The notes beneath the pieces were generated by a model. It made no database searches. It was not told where the DNA came from and saw only the letters and a program-made list of their open reading frames with translations. Of a stretch of 5,641 nt of DNA, positions 1-5,291 are shown piece after piece. Both the position numbers and the translations under genes were made by a program. The first letter of the stretch is position 1; each line of letters starts with the position of its first letter. The stretch is from an uncultured Eubacteriales bacterium (GTDB lineage: Bacteria; Bacillota; Clostridia; Oscillospirales; Acutalibacteraceae): contig CAKSDA010000099.1 of NCBI GenBank assembly GCA_934444895.1, positions 1 through 5,641 of the forward strand, in the 5' to 3' direction.

Positions 1-166
1 CAACTTAACTGTAACACAGGAAGCTCCATTCGTCACTCTTTTTTTATTCTCTGTAACATATCTATTGTAAACCTACAAATACAATAATTAAAAAGTTGTC
101 CTTATACTTTATATTTTTTTGCAAATATGATAAACTTGAATTTATGAAACGCAACTTGTAAAATAC
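1..166. other. AT-rich spacer at left edge, no gene supported
   Basis: No coding sequence can be supported here. All three forward frames stop before the FkbM gene. One reverse frame is open across about the first 60 bases to the window edge, but too little is present to call it a gene. The stretch contains several short TTGTA/TACAA inverted pairs: 65-69 with 74-78, and 156-160 with 164-168, the second directly abutting the ribosome binding site of the next gene. An 8-base direct repeat, CTGTAACA, occurs at 9-16 and 51-58. The promoter of the FkbM gene must lie here or further left. The best -10-like hexamer is TATGAT at 126-131, but it lacks a good -35 partner. Confidence 0.4.
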
Positions 167-174
167 AAAAGGAG
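167..174 (+). promoter_or_regulatory. Ribosome binding site with ambiguous start assignment
   Basis: AAAAGGAG is a strong Shine-Dalgarno sequence. It lies only 4 bases before an ATG at 179-181 and 14 bases before the ATG at 189-191 that opens the FkbM frame. The 179 ATG reads a different frame and stops at 323-325 after 48 codons. The FkbM frame has a TGA at 180-182, so 189 is the only in-frame ATG. Neither spacing is ideal, so the site does not settle the start. The 6-T run at 192-197 may hide an indel. Confidence 0.65.
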
Positions 175-188
175 ATTTATGATTTATA

Positions 189-1220
189 ATGTTTTTTCTA
201 TGGGAACATTTAAAAAGCACAAAAAAGCCGATAGTTCTTTACGGAATGGGAAACGGCGGAGATATTATTTTAAACCAAATGGAAAAGCTCAATATATCCT
301 GCTCAGGTGTTTTCGCAAGCGATGATTTTGTAAGGGGGCAGGATTTCAGAGGATTTAAAGTAACAAATTACAAAACGCTTAAAGATAAATACGGCGATAT
401 GATAGTGTTGTCTGCCTTCGGAAGCTCCAGAGAATCTGTAATAAACAACATGATAAAAATCGGCGGAGAATGTGAATTTTATTCTCCTGATGTTCCGGTA
501 TATGGGGAAAATATTTTTGACAGAAATTTTTATAATGAAAACCTTGAAAAAATTGAGAAGGTTAAAAATATGCTGAGCGATGAACTTTCAAAAGAAATTT
601 TTGGCAGCATAATAAGTTTTAAAGCCGGTGGAAAACTTTCTGATTTATTTGCAGCAGAAACTGATAAATCGGAGAATTTTAAACTGTTAAATCCGGGTGA
701 TTCGGAAAATTATTTGGATTTAGGCGCATTTACCGGAGATACAGTTTTGGAATTTATAAAATCAGTTAAAAAATATAAAAGCATAACAGCGGTTGAACCG
801 GATATAAAAAATTATAATTGGTTGTTAAAAAACACAAACGGTACTTATAATTTTAAAGCCGTTAACTGTGGAATTTGGTCACACGACACCGAACTGAATT
901 TCCTTTTTGAAGGCGGACGAAACAATTCTGTTGTAAAGAAAGGAAAAATTGTTCCGGTCAGAAGTATTGACAGTATATTAAAGGACTCCCCTGTTTCGCT
1001 TGTTAAAATGGATATTGAAGGATCGGAGAAAGAGGCGATTTTGGGAGCCAAAAACACTATTTTAAAATTTAAACCAAAAATGAAAATCGCTTGTTATCAC
1101 AGAACCGAAGATATATTTGAAATTCCTCTTGAAGTAATGAAAATCAGAAACGATTATAAGCTTTTCATTCGTCATTCAAGATATATACCGGCATGGGATA
1201 CCGATTTTTATTTTATTTAG
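189..1220 (+). CDS. FkbM-family SAM-dependent methyltransferase
   Basis: This is a 343-residue cytoplasmic protein with two parts. Residues 13-110 form a Rossmann-like N-terminal domain with the glycine-rich motif VLYGMGNGGD (16-25), a common partner of this methyltransferase type in Clostridia. Residues about 170-330 are the FkbM methyltransferase: motif I YLDLGAFTGDT (175-185) for S-adenosylmethionine, the acidic loop VEPD (202-205), and the family hallmark VKMDIEGSE (272-280). FkbM enzymes usually O-methylate sugars or natural products; the substrate here is unknown because no glycan or biosynthesis genes are nearby. There is no signal peptide or membrane segment. The ATG at 189 sits 14 bases after a strong ribosome binding site, which is long. 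A 1-base contraction of the 6-T run at 192-197 would join this frame to the better-placed ATG at 179 (MIYNVFLWEHL...), so the true start or the assembly is uncertain. The family call is firm; start and substrate are not. Confidence 0.93.
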   Translation: MFFLWEHLKSTKKPIVLYGMGNGGDIILNQMEKLNISCSGVFASDDFVRGQDFRGFKVTNYKTLKDKYGDMIVLSAFGSSRESVINNMIKIGGECEFYSPDVPVYGENIFDRNFYNENLEKIEKVKNMLSDELSKEIFGSIISFKAGGKLSDLFAAETDKSENFKLLNPGDSENYLDLGAFTGDTVLEFIKSVKKYKSITAVEPDIKNYNWLLKNTNGTYNFKAVNCGIWSHDTELNFLFEGGRNNSVVKKGKIVPVRSIDSILKDSPVSLVKMDIEGSEKEAILGAKNTILKFKPKMKIACYHRTEDIFEIPLEVMKIRNDYKLFIRHSRYIPAWDTDFYFI

Positions 1221-1332
1221 AATTTTGTTAAGTTTTGCCGGCCTATCATTTATTATCCTGACCGAAATTAAAATAAACAAAAAATACTGTTGCAATTTAA
1301 AGCGAAATTATATCAGTAATAAAGCAAGATTA

Positions 1333-1364
1333 AAACAGAGTTAAAGCATGTTCGAAACAGAGTT
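1333..1364. repeat. Pair of 10-bp direct repeats, 22-bp period
   Basis: AAACAGAGTT occurs exactly at 1333-1342 and again at 1355-1364. The period of 22 bp is close to two turns of the helix, as would suit a protein binding two sites on one face of the DNA. The location in a convergent spacer, about 113 bp after the FkbM stop codon, gives no obvious function. Two 10-base copies in AT-rich DNA could also be chance. Confidence 0.4.
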
Positions 1365-1402
1365 CCGGTTTAAAAAGACAAATGAAGTATTACTATATAA
1401 AC

Positions 1403-1435
1403 GGCGTCGTGCAAAATTTTATTTTGCACGACGCC
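1403..1435. terminator. Perfect 15-bp hairpin, probable bidirectional terminator
   Basis: The arms GGCGTCGTGCAAAAT (1403-1417) and its exact reverse complement (1421-1435) enclose a 3-base loop TTT. The structure is very stable for this AT-rich region. It lies 182 bp after the FkbM stop and 181 bp before the stop of the opposing methyltransferase gene, so it could end transcription from both sides. The following tracts are only moderately T-rich: TAATTGTAATAAAA on the plus strand and GTTTATATAG on the minus strand, so the call as a classical intrinsic terminator is not certain. A dispersed palindromic repeat is the alternative. One arm resembles the terminator stem at 5439-5479 (both contain GTGCAAA). 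Confidence 0.65.
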
Positions 1436-1616
1436 TAATTGTAATAAAAGGTTTTTATTTATAAAACAAGCTGCTAATGCAAGGCCTTTTTCGCTTTGAT
1501 TTTTCGCTACGCAAAACCATACACATTTTTAAAAATCCATACGGTCTGATTTTCTTTAGGCTGTAAATTTAATCCATGCAAATAAAGTTATTCAACATTC
1601 TGCGTTATTATAAGTC

Positions 1617-2525
1617 TCATCCTTTTTTGACCGCAAGGCAATAATTTACATGTTCAAAAGCTTTCAAGTCTGCTTTGGATCTATCAATAATATCCTTTTG
1701 AATATCGCCCGGTGTCAATAATTCATAGATCAAAAATCCATGCTTTTGAAGCAGCATTTCAAGCTCTGAATAAGAAAATGCCGATTTCATCGGCTCACCG
1801 CCTGCTTTTGCCATCATAATAGTATTTTGCACGCGCTTTTCGTCGGCGTTAAAAAAGTTTTCATCAGGATAATCAAACACAATCGTACTGCCTTCCGCCG
1901 AAAGATCGGAAAGCGCAGTCAGCATTGAATCTATTGCCTCGAACGAAAGATAATATGTAACACCCAGCCAAGAGAAAAATGATTTTAAAGATCTATTAAA
2001 TCCACAATCGGTCAGGCATTCTTTTAGGTTGTCTTTTGTGAAATCCACGGGGACAAATGACAGATTATCCGGAATTGCCCACCCTGCGCGATTAATTCGA
2101 TGTGTTTTATCCGCCTGCGTCGAAGGATGATCAACTTCAAATACTTTATATCTTGCCAAAAAATCTTTTTCCCTAAAAGCAAAGGTATCAAGTCCCGCTC
2201 CGAGAATAACATATTGCATTGTTCCGGTAAGAACGGCGGTTTTCAGTGACTGTTCCGTATAGGCTGCGCGACACAGCGGCGACGGAGCAATATGAACATT
2301 AACAAGTTTTCGCAGTAATTCATTGGGTTTCTGTTTTGTAGGATCAATATCCGGTTCAAAAAAACGGGCGCCGCCGAGAACATAACCCTGAACGGCCGCA
2401 TATTCTTCTGCTGTCATCAGTTCTTTTGCAAGATAGTCCCTAAATACCGGATATTTTTCATTTTCTGCATGAAACGCTCGCCCAAACGAACTCATAAGGG
2501 CAGTAATACTACTTTTATTTTCCAT
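1617..2525 (-). CDS. Class I SAM-dependent methyltransferase, LCMT/PPM1 type
   Basis: This 302-residue protein belongs to the leucine carboxyl methyltransferase-like family of bacterial methyltransferases, of usual length for the group. Visible landmarks are the N-terminal helical region with YVLGGARFFEPD (48-59), the SAM-binding motif I YVILGAGLDTFAFR (105-118), the acidic ribose-contacting segment FEVDHP (129-134) with the following QADKTHR, the motif FVPVDFTKD (157-165), and FFSWLGVTYYLS (183-194), typical of this family. Bacterial members methylate unknown, probably small-molecule or polyketide-like carboxyl or hydroxyl substrates; nothing here tells which. No membrane segment or signal peptide is seen. 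Translation starts at the ATG 2523-2525, with a weak GAGTGA ribosome binding site inside the end of the preceding TfoX-like gene. The gap to that gene is 6 bp, so the gene is very probably its operon partner and translationally coupled. It is the last gene of the leftward set. Confidence 0.9.
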   Translation of the reverse strand: MENKSSITALMSSFGRAFHAENEKYPVFRDYLAKELMTAEEYAAVQGYVLGGARFFEPDIDPTKQKPNELLRKLVNVHIAPSPLCRAAYTEQSLKTAVLTGTMQYVILGAGLDTFAFREKDFLARYKVFEVDHPSTQADKTHRINRAGWAIPDNLSFVPVDFTKDNLKECLTDCGFNRSLKSFFSWLGVTYYLSFEAIDSMLTALSDLSAEGSTIVFDYPDENFFNADEKRVQNTIMMAKAGGEPMKSAFSYSELEMLLQKHGFLIYELLTPGDIQKDIIDRSKADLKAFEHVNYCLAVKKG

Positions 2526-2531
2526 ATAATT

Positions 2532-2858
2532 TCACTCTTTTACTTTCTTATTTCTCTTTTTTGGAACCGGTGTCACTCTTACCAAAATCTCAATAACCGA
2601 TCTTACAAGCCCACTATTTTCAATATCAAGTATATAATGCGCTTTAGCTCCGTCATATGGAAAACCATCCGGTGCGTCCTTCATAAGCATTGCAAGTTCC
2701 GGCACTTTTTTAACCATAACGCTGTTGTCGCAAACAAGCAGTACCGGCCTTTTTTGAACATAGATAAGATACTCACCGAACATTTTTTTATAAGTAACAT
2801 CACTGATTCCATCCAGCTGCTCTAAAACAAATTGAATATATTCATTTGATGTACTCAT
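2532..2858 (-). CDS. TfoX/Sxy N-terminal domain protein
   Basis: This 108-residue protein consists of a single TfoX N-terminal domain. The hallmark is KKMFGEYLIYVQKRP (24-38), matching the family pattern in which MFG is followed by a beta hairpin. LLVCDNSVMVKKVPE (40-54) and YDGAKAHYILDIE (68-80) follow as further strands, with a basic tail (KKRNKKVKE). The C-terminal TfoX domain of proteobacterial competence regulators is absent, so a role in competence should not be assumed. Stand-alone N-domain proteins are widespread in Firmicutes and have no settled function. Its ATG overlaps the stop codon of the upstream membrane-protein gene in an ATGA arrangement (2855-2858), and its stop lies 6 bp from the next methyltransferase start. 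The three genes therefore form a tight unit. Confidence 0.88.
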   Translation of the reverse strand: MSTSNEYIQFVLEQLDGISDVTYKKMFGEYLIYVQKRPVLLVCDNSVMVKKVPELAMLMKDAPDGFPYDGAKAHYILDIENSGLVRSVIEILVRVTPVPKKRNKKVKE

Positions 2859-3412
2859 TTATTTTCTTCACCCTTTTTAAGCTCTGCCCCATAGCGGCAT
2901 AAAAGAGAACCGATAATAAACATAATACCCAGTGCTATACTGACTTCATTATCAAAATACATATCAATATTCACGGCTTTTTCGGCATTCATAATGCCTG
3001 CAAGAATTTCCTCAATAATGCTTCCCACAATCATACAGCCGGTGGGAATGGCAAGCGTCAGAATACCCAGCCGCATAAGTTCTTTAGCTCCGGCAAGAGT
3101 GAACGGTGTTCCGGCTTTAAGCTCATTTTTGAAGTAAACCTCCGCAAACTTTGCAACCACTGCCTCACCGGTACATATAATCATCCAGACGGAAAGTTTT
3201 AAAGCAACGCCTTTTATGTTGCTGCCAAGATCATCAAAAATGAATCCATGCAGAGTAACGCCGCCGATTTTTATAATACTGCCGTTTGAGAAGTTCAGAC
3301 TGATAATTCCCACAACGCAGCCACAAAATCCGATAACCGAAAAAATAAATGCTATTTTGCTTAGCACCTTTCCTATAATGGAAAGTGTTTGAATCGTTTT
3401 AAGTGATTTCAT
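2855..3412 (-). CDS. DUF2975-like four-helix membrane protein
   Basis: This is a 185-residue integral membrane protein with four predicted segments, at about residues 17-39, 68-90, 113-138 and 156-173. There is a short extracytoplasmic or cytoplasmic loop after the first (SNGSIIKIGGVTLHGF) and a charged tail (ELKKGEENK). The stretch FKNELKAGTPFTLAGAKELM (94-113) followed by the third helix resembles the conserved part of DUF2975 membrane proteins, which often sit beside small helix-turn-helix regulators; no such regulator is adjacent here. Function is unknown. The ATG at 3410-3412 has an excellent AAAGGAG ribosome binding site 7 bases upstream, and a probable promoter lies at 3437-3465. The last codons overlap the TfoX-like start by 4 bases, making this the first gene of a three-gene unit. 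Membrane topology is clear; the family assignment is from memory of the motif and less certain. Confidence 0.8.
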   Translation of the reverse strand: MKSLKTIQTLSIIGKVLSKIAFIFSVIGFCGCVVGIISLNFSNGSIIKIGGVTLHGFIFDDLGSNIKGVALKLSVWMIICTGEAVVAKFAEVYFKNELKAGTPFTLAGAKELMRLGILTLAIPTGCMIVGSIIEEILAGIMNAEKAVNIDMYFDNEVSIALGIMFIIGSLLCRYGAELKKGEENK

Positions 3413-3436
3413 AATATTTCTCCTTTACTGCACCGT

Positions 3437-3465
3437 ATTTTATTGTGCCGTATTACAGAAAACAA
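3437..3465 (-). promoter_or_regulatory. Probable sigma-A promoter of membrane protein/TfoX/methyltransferase set
   Basis: Read on the minus strand, a -35-like TTGTTT (3465-3460) and a -10 TAAAAT (3442-3437) are separated by exactly 17 bp. Transcription would begin near 3430, a few bases before the AAAGGAG ribosome binding site of the membrane-protein gene, giving a short leader of about 18 nt. The -10 matches consensus at 5 of 6 positions and the -35 only at the three most conserved. ATACGG occurs twice in this stretch (minus strand), a possible operator half-site pair, but this is weak. Confidence 0.5.
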
Positions 3466-3527
3466 CCCGGTAAACGGCAATTTTTATACTGCTTTATGTA
3501 CTGAGTATTTTTTATTCATAATAAGCA

Positions 3528-3740
3528 TCAGCCATTTCCCTTTTTAATAAAAAGTACGGTTTTTGTTTTCATCGAGATTTTTAAAACCTCATATCCATAT
3601 TCCAACAGTTCCTTTTTATATCTCAAAAAGGAATGATCCAGCGATATGCCCGCAATTTTTTCAATTTCATCAAAAGTCAATACATATTGCGGTTTGCCGC
3701 CGTCTTTTATATAGCACCAAAGTTTTTCGTATTTACTCAC
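3528..3740 (-). CDS. Small conserved-looking protein of unknown function, 70 aa
   Basis: I do not recognise a named family with confidence. The protein is soluble and mixed alpha/beta, with an N-terminal KYEKLWCYIKDGG, then LTFDEIEKIAGISLDHSFLRY (22-42), which reads like a helix-turn-helix or small wHTH-like fold, then a helix KKELLEYGYEVLKI and a terminal strand KTKTVLFIKKG. Short proteins of this shape occur in many Firmicutes. Translation begins with GTG (3738-3740), preceded by GAGGG at 6 bases, a good ribosome binding site; an overlapping ATG one base earlier is out of frame. It lies 73 bp after the acetyltransferase gene in the same direction, with a weak hairpin between, so it may be read through from that operon. 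It ends 115 bp before the next gene. Confidence 0.75.
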   Translation of the reverse strand: MSKYEKLWCYIKDGGKPQYVLTFDEIEKIAGISLDHSFLRYKKELLEYGYEVLKISMKTKTVLFIKKGNG

Positions 3741-3760
3741 ATACAGCCCTCACAATTTTT

Positions 3761-3783
3761 AAATAAAGCATTATTTTTAATGC
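3761..3783 (-). terminator. Weak terminator or attenuator after acetyltransferase gene
   Basis: On the minus strand GCATTA (3783-3778), a 4-base loop AAAA and TAATGC (3773-3768) form a perfect 6-bp stem, followed by TTTATTT (3767-3761). It lies 31 bp after the acetyltransferase stop codon. The stem is short and AT-rich, so termination is probably partial and some transcripts may continue into the 70-residue gene. Confidence 0.45.
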
Positions 3784-3813
3784 AGTTTTGTCGTCTGCTC
3801 TTTATAATGCAAA

Positions 3814-4560
3814 CTAGCTTTTAATGCCTGCAAGCGCCAAAAATTTTTTATCTGATTGAATGGCCTGTGTCAAAAATTTGCCATCCCTAAAAAGCGCATA
3901 TGTTGTAACCGGAGCAGGTGTATTCTGTGCGCTTTCCCTGTCGGTAATGTGAATAACTTTAAATGGAATGTTATGCTCTTTGGCGACTTCCGCCACCCTT
4001 GGCACCCAATAATATGTAAAGGGACACTGGTCTGTATAATAGAGTACAAAGCCTGCTTTATCGGCCTTAGGATGTTTAGCACATTCTTTGAATTTCGGCG
4101 GCTCTGCTGCCGGGTCAAAGGGCAGATACATAAGATTAATTTTGCAATCCGACACATCAGCAACCGAAAACCCCTGATAGGTCAAGAATTTTGGATCTGC
4201 AAGAAATTCCCGTTTCCTCCCCTCAGAGGATAAAATGCAAAGGCCCCTCCGTCCCTGGGCTTTGGCATCGCGGATGCACTCTGAAAGCAAATCCTTTGAA
4301 TATCCATGGCCCTTCATTGAGCCGGAAACCCATAGACAGTTTATGTAGAAGTAGCCCTTCGCTTCAATGGGCACCCATGCGTTTTCTGCCGGGATATATT
4401 CAATAAAGCACTTGCCGCGTTCCTCACTTCTAAAAAATACCAGTCCCTCGTCAAAACGCTGTTTGAGCCATTCCTTCTTTACAATACTCTGCTTGCCGGA
4501 CATGGCGCAGCAGATGTGTTCTTTGTCGACGTTTTCTTTTGTAATTCTAATATAGCTCAT
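3814..4560 (-). CDS. yoaP: YoaP-type GNAT N-acetyltransferase with thioredoxin-like C-terminus
   Basis: This is a 248-residue soluble protein of the YoaP family, of usual length (about 250). The N-terminal start MSYIRITKENVDKEHICCAM is typical. The acetyl-CoA-binding region of the GNAT fold lies at about 75-96, including GSMKGHGYSKDLL, which fits the R/Q-x-x-G-x-G/A loop; an aromatic beta segment follows. The C-terminal part (about 170-248) looks thioredoxin-like: FVLYYTDQCPFTYYWV carries a single cysteine (Cys179) at the usual CxxC position, and PAPVTTYALFRDGKF resembles the cis-proline strand; the final 45 residues match the YoaP domain. The acceptor substrate is unknown. A TTG at 4567-4569 also opens the frame but sits 1 base from the GGGAAGG ribosome binding site; the ATG at 4558-4560 is 10 bases away and matches relatives, so I chose it. 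The gene follows the regulator gene by 35 bp and probably shares its promoter. Confidence 0.9.
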   Translation of the reverse strand: MSYIRITKENVDKEHICCAMSGKQSIVKKEWLKQRFDEGLVFFRSEERGKCFIEYIPAENAWVPIEAKGYFYINCLWVSGSMKGHGYSKDLLSECIRDAKAQGRRGLCILSSEGRKREFLADPKFLTYQGFSVADVSDCKINLMYLPFDPAAEPPKFKECAKHPKADKAGFVLYYTDQCPFTYYWVPRVAEVAKEHNIPFKVIHITDRESAQNTPAPVTTYALFRDGKFLTQAIQSDKKFLALAGIKS

Positions 4561-4570
4561 ATATAACAAA

Positions 4571-4577
4571 CCTTCCC
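4571..4577 (-). promoter_or_regulatory. Ribosome binding site of the YoaP-type gene
   Basis: GGGAAGG on the minus strand lies 10 bases before the ATG at 4558-4560 and only 1 base before the in-frame TTG at 4567-4569. This spacing excludes the TTG and decides the start. Confidence 0.6.
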
Positions 4578-4595
4578 TTTTTCTTTTTGTATCAT

Positions 4596-5105
4596 TTATT
4601 TAACCTGCTCTTCTGTCGGTGAGGATATCAAAGTGACCTGCCTTATTTTACTGTTTTCGGTTACCTCGGCGTTCATGTATTTTAGTGCAATTTGGTTGAT
4701 CTTTGAAAGGAAATCCATAAATTCTTCATCTGTTAAGGTGAGCGTGCATGTGCTCATCATAAGCATATCTTTTTTAGGGTCTGCATGGCCTGCGGAAAAG
4801 TATTTTGCAAAAGACTCGCAAATACTCAAAAGCGACATTTGAACAACCGAACCGTCCGTATCATCAAGATCCATCATATTTTTGTTCAGTTGATAAATGC
4901 TTTCAACCGTTCCGCGAATTCGATTTTCACTAACTACGGTAAGTATGGAATTATCTGTAAGAATTTTCATATGCCGATACAAACTTGCGCTTGGAATATC
5001 CGGCAACGCCTTTCGGATTTCTTTTACCGCACCTGTTTCGTGAACAAGAAAATATTGAATTATTCTTTGCCGAACCGGATTCATTATAATTTCAGCCATT
5101 TCCAT
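4596..5105 (-). CDS. ArsR-like winged-helix transcriptional regulator
   Basis: This is a 169-residue regulator. Residues about 3-73 form a winged helix-turn-helix of the ArsR-like HTH_20 type: AEIIMNPVRQRIIQYFL is helix 1, AVKEIRKALPDIPSASLYRHMKIL contains the turn and recognition helix (38-50), and ILTVVSENRIRGTVESIYQL is the wing. Residues 80-169 form a mostly helical sensor or dimerisation part (SICESFAKYFSAG, DEEFMDFLSKINQIALKYM) ending in SSPTEEQ, as in relatives known from Firmicutes. The metal-site motif ELCVCDL of true ArsR/SmtB sensors is absent, so a metal ligand is not supported; the effector is unknown. The ATG at 5103-5105 has AGGTGATG about 9 bases upstream, and the upstream in-frame codons run into a stop. 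The gene is first in a transcript with the acetyltransferase gene, under the promoter at 5218-5245, and is probably autoregulated through the palindrome there. Confidence 0.9.
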   Translation of the reverse strand: MEMAEIIMNPVRQRIIQYFLVHETGAVKEIRKALPDIPSASLYRHMKILTDNSILTVVSENRIRGTVESIYQLNKNMMDLDDTDGSVVQMSLLSICESFAKYFSAGHADPKKDMLMMSTCTLTLTDEEFMDFLSKINQIALKYMNAEVTENSKIRQVTLISSPTEEQVK

Positions 5106-5122
5106 TTTTCATCATCACCTAT

Positions 5123-5169
5123 TATATTGCCTGTTTTTACTGCTTATTTATATTGTCTGTTTTTACTGT
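5123..5169 (-). repeat. Two 26-bp-spaced leader repeats before the regulator gene
   Basis: Two near-identical 21-bp copies lie at 5123-5143 and 5149-5169 with a period of 26 bp and 2 mismatches, sharing the core CTGTTTTTACTG (plus strand). On the mRNA strand each reads CAGTAAAAACAG followed by RCAATATA. They fill the untranslated leader between the transcription start near 5211 and the ribosome binding site at 5114-5120, so they could be regulator operators acting as a roadblock or an RNA element. TATAAT-like hexamers inside the repeats (5121-5126, 5147-5152) do not have well-spaced -35 partners. Confidence 0.6.
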
Positions 5170-5217
5170 CAGTTCTTATTATATATTTTTATTGTATATA
5201 AATTATTCTATATTTTT

Positions 5218-5245
5218 ATTATATTCTCATTTTTGAGAATGTCAA
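5218..5245 (-). promoter_or_regulatory. Consensus sigma-A promoter of the regulator/yoaP operon
   Basis: On the minus strand a perfect -35 TTGACA (5245-5240) and a perfect -10 TATAAT (5223-5218) are 16 bp apart. Such a strong promoter usually needs repression, and the spacer is filled by an inverted repeat (see the operator entry). Transcription would start near 5211, giving a leader of about 105 nt before the ATG at 5105. No other leftward promoter of similar quality is visible in the window. Confidence 0.85.
5223..5240. promoter_or_regulatory. Palindromic operator candidate inside promoter spacer
   Basis: ATTCTCA (5223-5229), four T bases and TGAGAAT (5234-5240) form a perfect 7-bp inverted repeat that overlaps the last base of the -35 and the first base of the -10. 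A dimeric repressor bound here would block RNA polymerase. The adjacent winged-helix regulator is the natural candidate, by inference from position only. Confidence 0.65.
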
Positions 5246-5291
5246 GCAATATTTTTAAATTATCAGATGATATAACCCATGTAATGTACTT

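Larger units (their letters stand above)
1221..1616. other. Convergent intergenic spacer, 396 bp
   Basis: This spacer lies between the ends of the rightward FkbM gene and the leftward LCMT-type methyltransferase gene. I see no open frame with coding character and no RNA gene. Its main element is the perfect hairpin at 1403-1435, almost equidistant from the two stop codons. It also holds a 10-base direct repeat AAACAGAGTT (1333-1342 and 1355-1364). The right half (1436-1616) is AT-rich, with a 12-base palindrome ATTTTTAAAAAT flanked by two CCATAC copies, and no other clear structure. Confidence 0.6.

Noticed and set aside
136..164. TTGAAT-17 bp-TAAAAT promoter-like pair before FkbM
   Set aside because: Transcription would begin at about 171, inside the ribosome binding site, leaving no usable leader.
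2469..2825. 118-codon plus-strand frame
   Set aside because: It lies antisense over the TfoX-like gene, whose protein has clear family motifs; the antisense product looks like a shadow, with no ribosome binding site.
2532..2858. Competence regulator Sxy/TfoX
   Set aside because: Only the N-terminal domain is present and no competence genes are nearby, so the competence role is not supported.
3856..4233. 125-codon plus-strand frame antisense to the acetyltransferase gene
   Set aside because: The opposite strand encodes a recognisable YoaP-family protein; the antisense product is Cys/Arg/Phe-rich without motifs.
4561..4569. TTG start three codons upstream of the YoaP-type ATG
   Set aside because: It is 1 base from the ribosome binding site, and relatives start at the position of the ATG at 4558-4560.
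1617..5105. New defence or biosynthetic island
   Set aside because: The genes belong to common families, lack effector, nuclease, transposase or biosynthetic partners, and are split by at least one internal promoter.
5123..5169. CRISPR array or iteron-like origin from the 26-bp repeats
   Set aside because: There are only two copies with a 5-bp gap, no variable spacers, no third copy, and no replication or Cas genes.
5147..5172. CTGACA with TATAAA as a second regulator promoter
   Set aside because: The spacer is only 14 bp, and the consensus promoter at 5218-5245 is far better.
4785..5201. 138-codon plus-strand frame antisense to the regulator gene
   Set aside because: It overlaps the regulator and its leader; its end is low-complexity sequence translated from the leader repeats and AT-rich DNA.
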